Shown one piece after another: positions 44,099-57,303 of a DNA stretch of 64,000 nucleotides. How positions within the stretch are numbered: position 1 is the stretch's first letter; every line of letters begins with the position of its first letter. Under the pieces are notes generated by a model. It was not told the origin of the DNA. It saw only the letters and a program-made list of their open reading frames with translations, and did not search any database. This DNA is from Rhizobium sp. ACO-34A (GTDB taxonomy: Bacteria; Pseudomonadota; Alphaproteobacteria; Rhizobiales; Rhizobiaceae), in NCBI GenBank assembly GCA_002600635.1, contig CP021371.1, positions 2,359,001-2,423,000 on the forward strand. Reading direction: 5' to 3'. Position numbers and translations under genes: made by a program.

Positions 44099-45907
44099 TC
44101 AGGCGGCGTACCGCCGGCCCGCCCCATCCGTGGCAACCCGCAGTCGCGACAGGAGTTCGCGCAGGTGGCGGCTTTCTTCCGCAAGCGTCTGGCCGGCTGC
44201 CGAGGTTTCCTCGACCATCGCGGCGTTCTGCTGGGTCATCTGGTCCATGTGGTTGACGGAGGTGTTGATCTCCTGAAGACCGGTCGCCTGCTCGCGTGCC
44301 GCGGTCGCGATCGAGGCCACGTGGTCGTTCACCTGATTGACCAGCTTCTCGATCTCGACCAGAGCCTCACCGGTGGAGCGCACCAGAGAAACGCCGTTGC
44401 CGACTTCCACGGCGGAATCATTGATCAACGTCTTGATTTCCTTGGCCGCATTTGCCGAACGCTGGGCCAGTTCGCGAACCTCCTGAGCCACCACGGCAAA
44501 GCCGCGGCCTGCCTCGCCTGCCCGTGCCGCCTCGACGCCGGCATTCAGCGCAAGCAGATTGGTCTGGAAGGCGATCTCGTCGATCACCGAGATAATCTGG
44601 TTGATCCGGCTGGACGAGGCCTCGATCCGACCCATCGCATCGACCGCGTTGCGAACGATTTCACCTGATCGGTTGGCGCTCAGCTTGGTTTCCGTCACCT
44701 TGTCACGGGCTTCGGCGGCGCGTTCGGAAGCGGTGCGGACGGTCGCCGTGATCTCATCCAGCGCGGCTGCCGTCTCTTCGAGGGCCGCCGCCTGCTGTTC
44801 CGTCCGGCGGGACAGGTTGTTGGTCGCCTCGCTGATGCCGCCGGCGTTTTCGGTGACGATATCGCTGGTATGGTTGATCGCGGAAATGACGCTGCTCAAG
44901 GCCGCGACGGCGCGGTTGAAGTCCTGCCGCAGCTTCTCGTAGTCGGCTCCGATATTGCCGACCTGGATCGTAAGATCACCTTCCGCAAGCCGTTCGAGAG
45001 CGGAACCGATTTCGCCGATGGCGTGGTTCTGCCGGTCCGAAGCGCTGCGCAGCACGGTTTCATTGTTCTGCCGTTCGGCATCCAGATGGGCCTGCTGCTC
45101 GGACTCGCGGTCGCGCAGCAGAATTCTCTCGCGAACGGATTCGCGCAGCACCAGCAGTGTATCCGCCATGCCGCCGATCTCGTCCCGCCGTCCGGCATCG
45201 ACGATTTCGGTATTCACCCGCTCCTCGGCAATGTCGCCCATGGCTGCCTTGAGGCGGTTCACCGGCTTCACCACGCTCCGCACGACGGCGTAAGCGCAAG
45301 TCATGACCGCGATGACGCTCACCAGAATGATGCCGCCGAACCACAGGGCGTTGCTGTAGAACATGGCTGCGAGGTCGTCCGCATAGACGCCCGTGCCGAC
45401 GATCCAGCCCCATGGCGCGAAGCCGACGACATGCGAGAACTTCTCGACCGGAGCCTCGGCGCCCGGCTTGGGCCAGTAGTAATCGACATAGCCCTCGCCC
45501 TTCTCCTTCACGATACGCGCGAATTCGAGGAAGATATGCTTGCCGTTCGGATCCTTCATCGAGGACAGGTCTTTCCCGTCCAGTTCCGGCTTGATCGGGT
45601 GCAGGATCATGCGGGCGTCGTTATCGTTGATCCAGAGATAGCCATCCTTGCCGTAGCGCATCGCGCTGATGACTTCCTTGGCTTTGGCCTGCGCATCCTC
45701 CCGGCTCAGCGTGCCGGCCTGTTCCATCTTGTAATATTTGGAAAATACCGCGAGCGCCGTCTGGTCTATCGATGCGAGGCCTGCTCGCCGTTCGGCCGCC
45801 AGCGTCTCATAGGATCGAAAAAGGCTGAAGGTAAGAGTCGCGATCAGAACCCCCAGCGCAAGCGCCACCAGCAGGTAGAGTCGGACCGATATACTGAAAT
45901 TCCCCAT
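44099..45907 (-). CDS. methyl-accepting chemotaxis protein with Cache sensor
   Basis: 602 residues. An N-terminal membrane segment ([19 protein letters not shown]) is followed by a single Cache-type periplasmic domain ([21 protein letters not shown]), a second membrane segment, HAMP ([17 protein letters not shown]), and a signalling domain with the hairpin tip [21 protein letters not shown]. The YLWI-D-M-HP pattern is typical of sCache_2 domains binding small carboxylates. GGGGATTTAAG precedes the ATG. Standalone receptor with no che genes nearby. Confidence 0.95.
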   Translation of the reverse strand: MGNFSISVRLYLLVALALGVLIATLTFSLFRSYETLAAERRAGLASIDQTALAVFSKYYKMEQAGTLSREDAQAKAKEVISAMRYGKDGYLWINDNDARMILHPIKPELDGKDLSSMKDPNGKHIFLEFARIVKEKGEGYVDYYWPKPGAEAPVEKFSHVVGFAPWGWIVGTGVYADDLAAMFYSNALWFGGIILVSVIAVMTCAYAVVRSVVKPVNRLKAAMGDIAEERVNTEIVDAGRRDEIGGMADTLLVLRESVRERILLRDRESEQQAHLDAERQNNETVLRSASDRQNHAIGEIGSALERLAEGDLTIQVGNIGADYEKLRQDFNRAVAALSSVISAINHTSDIVTENAGGISEATNNLSRRTEQQAAALEETAAALDEITATVRTASERAAEARDKVTETKLSANRSGEIVRNAVDAMGRIEASSSRINQIISVIDEIAFQTNLLALNAGVEAARAGEAGRGFAVVAQEVRELAQRSANAAKEIKTLINDSAVEVGNGVSLVRSTGEALVEIEKLVNQVNDHVASIATAAREQATGLQEINTSVNHMDQMTQQNAAMVEETSAAGQTLAEESRHLRELLSRLRVATDGAGRRYAA

Positions 45908-46132
45908 CTTAAATCCCCCAATTTCTCAAGGGAAGGTTTCATGAACGGATTACAAATTTCATAAATATGTATGCATGAATTTTTGCAGGTTATAAATTAT
46001 AGTCCGCGCGGATGCCGACCGTAGGCAGCTATTGCCCGCCCTGCCCTTATCTCCTAGCGTCGAAAAGCTCGTTTCGATTCCGTCGACCGGATCGGCGCGA
46101 AGATGAAAGTGACAGGACGGAAAGAAGCGAAG

Positions 46133-46519
46133 ATGAATGGCGGAACCAGGCCTACCGGAGAATTGACCTTGCGCACGCTGGCCATGCCGGCGGATGCCAA
46201 TGCGGCGGGCGACATTTTTGGCGGCTGGGTCATGGCCCAGATGGACCTTGCATCGGGTATCCGCGCCGCAGAACGCGCGCATGGCCGTGTCGTCACGGCT
46301 GCCGTCAAGGAAATGGCCTTCGCGCTGCCGGTCAAGATCGGCGACACTCTCTGTATCTATACGGATGTCGCCAGGGTTGGCCGGACATCGATGACCCTTT
46401 CGGTAGAAGCCTGGGCGCAGCGCTATCTCACCCATACGCTGGAAAAGGTCACCGAGGCGACCTTTGTGATGGTCGCACTGGATGGCGAGGGCAAGCCGAC
46501 CCCCATCCCGCCTGCCTGA
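46133..46519 (+). CDS. acyl-CoA thioesterase (YciA-like hotdog fold)
   Basis: 128 residues from the ATG at 46133 (138 from 46103, also possible). AMPADANAAGDIFGGWVMAQMD is the YciA signature with the conserved Asp, followed by AVKEMAFALPVKIGD. Hydrolyses acyl-CoAs in the cytoplasm. Confidence 0.9.
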   Translation: MNGGTRPTGELTLRTLAMPADANAAGDIFGGWVMAQMDLASGIRAAERAHGRVVTAAVKEMAFALPVKIGDTLCIYTDVARVGRTSMTLSVEAWAQRYLTHTLEKVTEATFVMVALDGEGKPTPIPPA

Positions 46520-46558
46520 TTTGGTGTCACTGTCGGCGGCGTGGTCGCCGCCCTTCGT

Positions 46559-46909
46559 TCAGGCTCGGAAAATCAGCGCGGCGCCCGCTGCGATGAGCGC
46601 GAACCCGAAGAAGTGGTTGATGGTCAGGGATTCCTTCAGCCAGAAGATCGAGAAACCGGAAAACACCAGCAGCGTGATGACCTCCTGAATGGTCTTCAAT
46701 TGCGCCGCCGAATAGACCTGCGCGCCGATCCGGTTTGCCGGCACCGCGAGGCAGTATTCGAAGAATGCGATGCCCCAACTGATTATGATCGCCGCAAAAA
46801 GCGCCGTGCTGCGGAACTTGAGGTGCCCGTACCAGGCAAAGGTCATGAACACGTTGGACAGCGAAAGAAGGATGATGGGCCAGATTGCGGCCGGATTGAC
46901 GAAGGACAT
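46559..46909 (-). CDS. DUF486 (DMT-like) small membrane protein
   Basis: 116 residues, four hydrophobic segments: IWPIILLSLSNVFMTFAWYG, TALFAAIIISWGIAFFEYCL, then VPANRIGAQVYSAAQLK and FSIFWLKESLTINHFFGF. The NRIG..YSAAQLK motif identifies DUF486. Convergent with the thioesterase gene. Confidence 0.9.
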   Translation of the reverse strand: MSFVNPAAIWPIILLSLSNVFMTFAWYGHLKFRSTALFAAIIISWGIAFFEYCLAVPANRIGAQVYSAAQLKTIQEVITLLVFSGFSIFWLKESLTINHFFGFALIAAGAALIFRA

Positions 46910-47185
46910 GGTTTGACCTTGAGGAGGAGTTGCTGGGCTTGGACAGTCGCATTCCGTCTGAGAATCGAGATCGCGACTTCTTGCGGAAAACATGCAGCAA
47001 AGGGCCGTCGCGTCCAGTCCCCAAGGTGCTGCCGCAGCCCGGTCTCTCACCCCGAATTTTAGGAGCGTACAAAAAAGGTCCCTTTACGATCAATCGATTA
47101 CGTAAAAATGGGGACGCCGCCGTTAAATGAATCTTATCGGATTCGTGTCAGCCTTGTGACCATGTTTGAAACGCACTGATTTTTA

Positions 47186-49231
47186 TTGGATCCATTTTCA
47201 GCCGGATTTCCTGCATTGACCCAGATCGCCAAGCCAGCCGCTGCGAAGTTTCTGCCGGAAATCCGGAGAGCTCAGGCCGCGTATATCGTTGACGGGCTGC
47301 CTTCCACACTCGTGTTCAATTCGGTTATCGCCTGCTCCGCTACCCTGCTCACGGCCATCGGGCACGGCCTCTCCCTTTCCGTCGTCGTCTGGCTCGTCGT
47401 GCTGTTGGGAACGCTTGCCATGCGCGGCGTCGCCCGTAACCGCCTGCTGCGCTTTCACTGGGTTGAAACCCAACCCGTTTATGCGTTGCGGGTACTTGTC
47501 GCCGGCGCCTTCATCTCTGGATCGGTGTGGGCAGCACTGCCCTACTGCATCCCGGGATTTGAAGTTGTAAGCACCGGAGCCCTGGTGTTTCTGGTGATGA
47601 TCGGCATTTCTGCCGGTTCGATCCTCCGAGGTATCGGTCACAGCACTGTCTCGCTTGCTTTCTCCCTTCCGCTTCAAGTCTCGCTTCTGTTGTGCCTGCT
47701 GAGTATCGAAGGTGCCTTTTCTTCGTTGATGATTATCAATGTCATCGCGCTGATGGCGGTGATGGTGCGTTCCAGCCGGTCGGCTGAGAAGGTGTTCATC
47801 AGCAATGTTCTGAGCAAGCTTGAGGCGACGGAACTCGTGCAGTCGCTCGGCATCGCCAATGATGAAATCCTGCAGCAGAACTCCCGCCTGGAAACGCTGG
47901 CCAACCGCGATACGACGACGGGTCTCGCCAACCGCGCCTATTTCAACGGCCGCCTGCTGGGCGACATCGCCCAGGCATCCGTCAGCAGCGGCGAAGTCGC
48001 GCTGCTGATCGTCGATCTCGACCGCTTCAAGTCGATCAACGATACACTCGGGCACAGCGCCGGAGACGCCGTTCTGCGGGAAGTTGGCCGCCGCCTCGTC
48101 GATGTCGTTGAGGAAGAGGGTTTGATCGCTCGGCTCGGCGGCGACGAATTCGCGGTCCTCATTTCCGGGCCGGATGCACGCAACCGCGCAGTCGCCTGCG
48201 CTGCCCGGTTCACCGAGGCAAGCACCGTCCCGATCGCCTTCGCCGGCGCCCAGTCCGTCGTCGGCATCAGCATGGGTCTTGCCGTCTATCCCGCCCATGC
48301 CCAGAGCGCCGAGGAGTTGCTCGCCTGCGCGGACATGGCGGTCTACGAGGCAAAGGCCCGGGGCCGCCGGCAACTCCGGGAATTCGATCCCGGCCTCAAG
48401 GAACAGGCGGACCGCCTAAGGCTGATCGAACAGGATCTGGAACAGGCCATTCTTTCCGGGCAGATTGAAGTCTGGTTCCAGCCGCAGATGCTTCTGGAAA
48501 GCGACGAAATCTCCGGTTTCGAGGCGCTTGTGCGCTGGTATCACCCGCATATCGGCTTCATTTCCCCTCCGGAGATCATCAGCGCGGCGCAGAGCATGCA
48601 TCTGGCGGAAAAGCTGACAGGCTATATCACCGCTGGCGTTTGCCGCATGCTGAACCGCCTGCCCGATCTCGACCTGCCGGATGCGACGGTCGCCCTCAAC
48701 GTCTCCCCGCGGGAATTCGCCCTCTATTCCGTCGCCGACATGCTGGAACTCATCACCAGCCAGCATGGCATCAATCCGTCCCGTCTCGAGATCGAGATCA
48801 CCGAAGAGGCGATCCTCGACACGGAAGGCGCCGGCGAACAGCTGAAGCGGCTTGAAAACGCCGGCTACAAGCTCGCGGTCGATGATTTCGGTATGGGTCA
48901 TTCCTCGCTGGCCTACCTCATCAGCCTGAAGATCGACCGCCTCAAGATCGACCGCAGCTTCGCCAAGGATGTTGCGGCTTCCCGCGGAAACCAGAAGCTG
49001 ATTGCCGCGCTGGTCGGCCTCGGCCGGGCGCTATCGCTCGACATCGTCATCGAAGGTGTCGAAACGGAGGATGACGCAGCGGTCCTTGCGACGCTCGGTT
49101 GCCGCATCGCCCAAGGCTACCATTTCGCCCGCCCGATGCCGTCTGAAGCGCTTGTCGCCTGGATCCTGGCCCGCAGGCCGGAAGACAACCCGGAACCGGA
49201 GAAGAAGCGCAAGCGCAAGGTCCTCGCCTGA
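47186..49231 (+). CDS. GGDEF-EAL cyclic-di-GMP signalling protein
   Basis: 681 residues. About five N-terminal hydrophobic segments (residues 40-195) form a membrane sensor. A GGDEF domain follows with IARLGGDEFAVLI (intact active site), then an EAL domain with GFEALVRWYHP and DDFGMGHSSLAYL, EVEIT-like RLEIEITEEAI and IEGVET. Both catalytic motifs look intact, so synthesis, breakdown or both are possible. No ATG: TTG at 47186 or 47216 may start it, so the N-terminus is tentative. Confidence 0.92.
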   Translation: MDPFSAGFPALTQIAKPAAAKFLPEIRRAQAAYIVDGLPSTLVFNSVIACSATLLTAIGHGLSLSVVVWLVVLLGTLAMRGVARNRLLRFHWVETQPVYALRVLVAGAFISGSVWAALPYCIPGFEVVSTGALVFLVMIGISAGSILRGIGHSTVSLAFSLPLQVSLLLCLLSIEGAFSSLMIINVIALMAVMVRSSRSAEKVFISNVLSKLEATELVQSLGIANDEILQQNSRLETLANRDTTTGLANRAYFNGRLLGDIAQASVSSGEVALLIVDLDRFKSINDTLGHSAGDAVLREVGRRLVDVVEEEGLIARLGGDEFAVLISGPDARNRAVACAARFTEASTVPIAFAGAQSVVGISMGLAVYPAHAQSAEELLACADMAVYEAKARGRRQLREFDPGLKEQADRLRLIEQDLEQAILSGQIEVWFQPQMLLESDEISGFEALVRWYHPHIGFISPPEIISAAQSMHLAEKLTGYITAGVCRMLNRLPDLDLPDATVALNVSPREFALYSVADMLELITSQHGINPSRLEIEITEEAILDTEGAGEQLKRLENAGYKLAVDDFGMGHSSLAYLISLKIDRLKIDRSFAKDVAASRGNQKLIAALVGLGRALSLDIVIEGVETEDDAAVLATLGCRIAQGYHFARPMPSEALVAWILARRPEDNPEPEKKRKRKVLA

Positions 49232-49237
49232 ACAAGA

Positions 49238-49270
49238 GAGGCCCGTCACCTGCGCGTGACAGGCCCTTTG
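49238..49270. terminator. bidirectional terminator between convergent genes
   Basis: ggcccgtcac-ctgcgc-gtgacaggcc forms a stem of nine or ten pairs with one mismatch, followed on the plus strand by ctttgacgttttt. Placed between the GGDEF-EAL and methyltransferase genes that end towards each other. Confidence 0.65.
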
Positions 49271-49282
49271 ACGTTTTTGCCT

Positions 49283-49888
49283 CTAGAGACGCTTCAGGCA
49301 GAACGAGAAATGACCGTCGCTCTGAAGCGTCAGATATTCGAACTGCCAGGCCGCGTCATGGCAGAACTTCAGCACGGCTTCGACGACGCCATAAGGCACC
49401 GGCGCCACGACATTGCCCGGGCAGAAGTCGTGACCGGCGATGCGACCGTCCTTCTTGACCTTGCGGTGGCAGATCACGAGCTCTTCCCAGGTGGTTTCAT
49501 AGGAATGATTGGTGTCGATATAGACCCAGTCGAAGAAGCCGTCGGGGAATTCCGGAAGCTTGACGGTCGAAAATCCCTGATGAATGTGCAGCTGCCCCGA
49601 CTGGATGGCGGCGGCATTATCCTGACGGATCTTTTCCAGCCCTGCCCGATAGCGATCGGTATCCCAGGCATCGATCAGATGCAGCTGGTGCGGTCTGTTA
49701 CGCTGCAGGATCTCGGCCGAATAATCACCGAAGGCGGCGCCGATCTCCGCGGCAATGCCCGCGCGGGGAAGCCGGTAGAGAAGTTCGCTTCGGTTCGGCA
49801 ACAGGCGGCAATTCTCGGTGTGATAGAGGCTGAGCGTCGTCTGCGGCATCTGGTCTTTCATCCATTGCCGCTGTTCCATCGTGTTCAT
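49283..49888 (-). CDS. class I SAM-dependent methyltransferase
   Basis: 201 residues from the ATG at 49888 (a GTG six codons upstream is possible). AAEIGAAFGDYSAEILQR is motif I and HLIDAWDTDRY the acidic motif II; DWVYIDTNHSYETTWEEL resembles the Methyltransf_24 group. Target unknown. Confidence 0.82.
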   Translation of the reverse strand: MNTMEQRQWMKDQMPQTTLSLYHTENCRLLPNRSELLYRLPRAGIAAEIGAAFGDYSAEILQRNRPHQLHLIDAWDTDRYRAGLEKIRQDNAAAIQSGQLHIHQGFSTVKLPEFPDGFFDWVYIDTNHSYETTWEELVICHRKVKKDGRIAGHDFCPGNVVAPVPYGVVEAVLKFCHDAAWQFEYLTLQSDGHFSFCLKRL

Positions 49889-50152
49889 GCTGATTTCGTT
49901 CTCCACCGTCGGGAAGCGGCGGAACGCTGTAATCCGCCGATTCTTCTCCGCCAGTTCTAGCCGTATCAGGCTTGCGTGAAGGTGGAGCCGCCGATGGGCG
50001 AAAGCGGTGCCGACAGCACCCGAACACAGCCTGGGCTGCCCGGTTTCCTCCTGACAGCACTATGTCAGCTGCCTGTTTCTCGTTGCTTTTTTGTTCCGCT
50101 TTTCCCGCCGCTGCCCCTTCCCTTTGCGGAAGGGATTCTCCATATTCGCGGC

Positions 50153-53521
<3,369 letters not shown>

Positions 53522-53643
53522 ATCGATGGCAATAACGAACGTCTTGAGCCAAGCGAAGGGCCGGCAATGCCCAAAGGCAAGCTAAGAAAAAGCGCGGGCT
53601 AAGTGGAAGGTACGGCCGCTCAAGTGAGCCATCAACAATTCAG

Positions 53644-55149
53644 CTAGCTGATTTTATAGGTCGGCAATGAGCGAAGCTCCCTATAGGATGCTCTTTCTGT
53701 TTTCTGATTGAAAAGCTCTACGCTTTGCGCAGCCCTTATGCCGGTATACATTCCATAATCCAGTATCAGCGCCAAAAATTTACGACCGGCATCTCCCGGA
53801 GTAATTCCATCACTAATGACATGAAGAAGCCTCATCTGAACAAGCTCAATTATATTTTTATATCTATCATTTCTTGGTAGAATTTCCACCAAAAACGCGT
53901 TTATCTTATTTTCTTCGACGCAGAATTTCTTTATTTTTTCGAGCTCTTCCTTGAGGAGGTCAGCAGCGTCCGAGGAGTCTAGTTCAAGATCTTTAATCTT
54001 TGTGGTCAAATTTTCAGAGGAGGCCATGTTTACATTGGAGACTGTAACTTGCCTTTTCCCTTCACTAACAGCCCGCCGCATAGACTGCGCGAACAGATTC
54101 ATAGCATCCCTCGGGACTCCGGCAGCCACCCACGTAAGACGCGGAAGGACATCACCGCTGCTGCAAAGACGCCTAACGCCGGGCAAGCACGCGTAATTCG
54201 CATGCGCATCCAATATCTTCTGCAAGTGCGCGAACGTCATGTCTGGTGAAGTGAGGTTGTTATCTAGCCGCAAAACCTGGACGTCCTGCGAAACTTCCAG
54301 TCCAATCTTCTTGGTAGAATCAAACGTGTTCGTAAGTGTCTCGATAGATGAGATTTTGAGGTAGATTTTGTTTCCGCGCGAAAAAGCATATATTAAATCT
54401 AGGACTATCGGCTGAATGCGACGATCGATTACGTGAAAATCATCTAAAAATATGTATGCGGATTTATCCGACGTAAAATTAGATAGTAACCGTTTTATGC
54501 GGGGCAAAATTTTTCGAATGCTTTGCACAGTGACGCTGGGGCTCTCAAGGTCAGTCAAGATGTTTCCCAGCTCGATCGAAGCCGAGTCGGTGTGGGCCAA
54601 GTCACGGAGTATCTGTGCGATGATGTCGCCACAAAGAGCTTCATCAGATCGATCATTGTACAACTGAACATCAACCCAAACACAGGGATGACCTTCACCC
54701 TCAACCTTTTTGAGCGCGTAAAGCAGGAGCATGGACTTCCCCGCCCCTCGTCTGCCGAAAACAATGTGGTTGGCTTTAGCAGTTATCTGCTCTTCTGCTC
54801 CGCCAACGGAAAATGTATATCTCTCAAAAAAATCATCAGGATAGCTATGTCTACTGACATTCTGACCTTCACTAAGCGTTCTAATCAACAGCTTAGCTTC
54901 GGGGCCGTCCAAGAGATTTGACTTAGGCAGTTTTGACAAGGTGGCAATTGCGCCGGAGGTCTCCCTGTCTGGAACCACACTCTCTATAGCGGTATTTAGA
55001 AGAGAATATAACCGCTTCGGAATGTATGACACGCTAATGACCAAAACAGGACCATCTACAGTTTTTTTAATCTCATAAGGTAGCCCGCCAAGCCCTGACA
55101 AATCTTCAAACTTTGCGCGAATTGCATTTAGTTGCTCAACAGTAGCCAT
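53644..55149 (-). CDS. P-loop (AAA/STAND-like, ORC-CDC6 type) ATPase of a candidate defence pair
   Basis: 501 residues. Walker A is HIVFGRRGAGKSMLLL (about residues 127-142) and Walker B AYIFLDDFHVID (about 235-246); a WVAAGVPRDAMNLFAQ sensor-like region follows. The region before the ATPase (residues 1-100) is unassigned, as is the last 130. Base composition is clearly more AT-rich than the flanks, suggesting acquisition by transfer. It starts 4 bases after the HEPN-like gene stop, with AAGG before the ATG, so the two are one unit. Confidence 0.85.
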   Translation of the reverse strand: MATVEQLNAIRAKFEDLSGLGGLPYEIKKTVDGPVLVISVSYIPKRLYSLLNTAIESVVPDRETSGAIATLSKLPKSNLLDGPEAKLLIRTLSEGQNVSRHSYPDDFFERYTFSVGGAEEQITAKANHIVFGRRGAGKSMLLLYALKKVEGEGHPCVWVDVQLYNDRSDEALCGDIIAQILRDLAHTDSASIELGNILTDLESPSVTVQSIRKILPRIKRLLSNFTSDKSAYIFLDDFHVIDRRIQPIVLDLIYAFSRGNKIYLKISSIETLTNTFDSTKKIGLEVSQDVQVLRLDNNLTSPDMTFAHLQKILDAHANYACLPGVRRLCSSGDVLPRLTWVAAGVPRDAMNLFAQSMRRAVSEGKRQVTVSNVNMASSENLTTKIKDLELDSSDAADLLKEELEKIKKFCVEENKINAFLVEILPRNDRYKNIIELVQMRLLHVISDGITPGDAGRKFLALILDYGMYTGIRAAQSVELFNQKTERASYRELRSLPTYKIS

Positions 55150-55153
55150 TTTT

Positions 55154-55648
55154 TTACCTTAGGTCCAGGCCTCTAGACAGGCAGTATGATTGCACATCCG
55201 CCAAAAACTCTTCTGCGATTTTCCCCGTTTCTTCTGGCTTTTTGAGCAAATCAGTTACCGTGACAGCATGGTCGTAGTCACATGAATTTCGATCGGTTCG
55301 CATAGCGTCCAGAGTATTTTTATAATATTCTCTATTAGGAAAATCGTTCGGTAACTCACCGATTTTTTTGTGGTCGGAGACGTCGGTCGATAAATTTGCA
55401 TCAAAATGAAATCTCACCGCTTTTGAAGCATTGTAGCAAGCGTAGTAGTATCTTGAGACCTTCTGGCGCCACTCAGCAGATTTTTGTCGTTCAGCAAATT
55501 CGAAGTGGTCTACGCTCAACGCGTAAATCGCTTTCGCGTGAATTTCTAGTTCATCTTCAACTATCTTGGTAAGGCCGGCCCCAAGCAAGCCCGCATAGCA
55601 CGCTACTATTTTCCTTGGGTTACCCGCCTTAAGAAATTCCTTATCCAA
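55154..55648 (-). CDS. HEPN-like protein, candidate RNase of the pair
   Basis: 164 residues, all-helical looking. RQKVSRYYYACYNASKAVRFHF resembles the HEPN core helix (YYAxYxAxKA), and RTDRNSCDYDHAVTV provides R-x6-H (Arg-NSCDYD-His), consistent with the RX4-6H ribonuclease motif. TTG start at 55648, with AGGGGACG at good spacing upstream. First gene of the two-gene unit; AT-rich like its partner. HEPN assignment is by motif only and needs structural confirmation. Confidence 0.7.
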   Translation of the reverse strand: MDKEFLKAGNPRKIVACYAGLLGAGLTKIVEDELEIHAKAIYALSVDHFEFAERQKSAEWRQKVSRYYYACYNASKAVRFHFDANLSTDVSDHKKIGELPNDFPNREYYKNTLDAMRTDRNSCDYDHAVTVTDLLKKPEETGKIAEEFLADVQSYCLSRGLDLR

Positions 55649-55886
55649 TGACGCCGTCCCCTATGTGAGGCTTCCATATGCATCGAAAACAGGGCAGTTT
55701 TCAACCAGTGGCACCTCTTCCCAAAAACGACAACCTTTGAAACAGAAAAGTAACGTCATTGCACGTGCAAAATTCTTGAGTGTCGTCAGCGTAGTGGTGG
55801 ATTTTCCAAACTTGTGCCTGCCCCATAGTCGACGCAGGTCGCCGGCCGCAAGCCAGGTCGCGGGTTGGATTGCTCCGAAACCATAG

Positions 55887-55988
55887 AGTAATTCCAGCAA
55901 AAGCGTGAAGCGGTTTTGCGTCCGGAATTACGCAAAAACAAAGAGATAGAGCATTGAAGGCGCAACCGTTTTCGCCGGAAATGCTCTA
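55887..55988. repeat. intergenic double-hairpin repeat, copy 4
   Basis: Left unit gtaattccagcaaaagcg...tttgcgtccggaattac is a clear hairpin (55889-55930); right unit tagagcattgaaggcg...cgccggaaatgctcta is a partly decayed palindrome. It marks the outer side of the AT-rich HEPN/ATPase insert. The stretch 55649-55886 before it shows no convincing gene. Confidence 0.85.
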
Positions 55989-55989
55989 G

Positions 55990-56634
55990 CCTGTAACGAC
56001 GGCACGCGGCATAAATCGGGCGTCGGGGCGAACAGGCGCGTCTTCTTTGGCCGCATCCGCGATCCCCGTTTTCCCTCGAAATCCCCGCCTTCATTTCCCG
56101 TGCCTACAATCCATTCGTTCCGTCGCGGATACACCGGGTGTGCGTGCCCGGCGAGGCGGGACCGGCGCTGAAAGGTTCGGGCGATCGCAGGCCCGGTCTT
56201 TCGGGGTCCGCGGAAAATGGTCTCCCTCCGGCGACGTGGGGACATGGGAAGGCCTCGGACGGCCGAACCCCATGTCGACCCTGACAGCGCGCCGGACGCG
56301 CCTGCAAGGCGTCAGAGACCGGCGGCATCAGGTGGTCCCGGGCGTCCGGCGGTGAGAACCGCAGCCCGATGGACGGAAAATCCTGGGAACCGCCGGAGCA
56401 GAGGGACCGAAGTCGCGGATAAAAACCGCCGAACGGGGCGCCGGAAGGTGTCACATACTTTTACTTTACGAGGCAGCTTCCAGCGCCCCGTCCGCACCCC
56501 TGGCCGAAAGGCCGAAAAGGGGAACCGAAATGACCATGATCACGGCGGGAGACCGCGCGTGAAGGTTTCGGCATGTCCGGATGACGGACAGCCCTCCCCG
56601 TCAACAGACCGGGGCAACGCCAGGGAGCAAGGAC
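55990..56634. other. GC-rich stretch without a recognisable gene
   Basis: About 645 bases, very GC-rich, with many short ccgg-centred dyads. Open frames on both strands have arginine/proline-rich, non-conserved-looking products. I looked for RNase P RNA, tmRNA and SRP RNA signatures and found none. It may be leader sequence for the gene at 56635 or an unrecognised RNA. Confidence 0.4.
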
Positions 56635-57249
56635 ATGACCCAGACTTCGAAACACGCAACTCCGCACGACACCACGCCTGATGATGTCGCTGAACCCGAT
56701 CCGGTGCGGGCCTGCATCGCCCGCCTGACCGCGGCCGTTATCGATGTCCCCCGTATCTGCCTGCGAAGGACCTGCCGGCGGCAGCGACGTTGCTGTATCT
56801 GGATACCGGATCTCGACGAAACCGACTGTGCCGACCTGCTGACGGAAAAGCCGCGCGCCCTTTACGATGCATTGCGCGTCGAAGCGGAAGTCATCATCGA
56901 TCTGCTGAAGGAGCGCAGCCCCCTTCCACCACCCTCGCCCGATCCCGGCCAGCGCTGGCTGCAGGAAGAGGCGATCCGTATCGTCCTCGGTACGCTCGCT
57001 CATTTCCGCGTGGTCGAACGCCCGTTGCTCCGGCGCTTTGCCGCGAACTGGCGAAGCCGGGAACCCGCTTTGCTGCAAGGCGACACGCTGGAGCGCTTTG
57101 AGGCGCTGATGCGGATCGTCAGCGCGGAACCGGATCAGCCCACGACGGAAGAGCCACCCTCTCCTGATGAAGAGATGTCCTCATGCGCCCGGCCGCCCGC
57201 CGGCAACGCCATCGAACCGCCCGGCCCGCTTTCGGCGGAAACATCGTGA
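56635..57249 (+). CDS. hypothetical protein, Cys/Arg-rich N-terminal half
   Basis: 204 residues. VRACIARLTAAVIDVPRICL, then RRTCRRQRRCCIW contains clustered Cys/Arg, perhaps a small metal site; the middle (LLTEKPRALYDALRVEAEVI) looks helical and the end is acidic/proline-rich. No family recognised. Start at 56635 has AGGGAGCAAGGAC upstream; an in-frame Met 18 codons earlier is less likely. Confidence 0.62.
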   Translation: MTQTSKHATPHDTTPDDVAEPDPVRACIARLTAAVIDVPRICLRRTCRRQRRCCIWIPDLDETDCADLLTEKPRALYDALRVEAEVIIDLLKERSPLPPPSPDPGQRWLQEEAIRIVLGTLAHFRVVERPLLRRFAANWRSREPALLQGDTLERFEALMRIVSAEPDQPTTEEPPSPDEEMSSCARPPAGNAIEPPGPLSAETS

Positions 57250-57303
57250 AAGCATCGGGATGGCGCAACGGTCGCGCCATCCTCCTTTGCCCGATATCGC
57301 GAA

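Noticed and set aside
55661..55900. 79-codon frame with GRHKFGKSTTTLTTLKNF next to the HEPN-like gene
   Set aside because: No ribosome-binding site, runs into repeat copy 4, and the GKSTT string is not in a Walker A context; treated as non-coding or decayed sequence.
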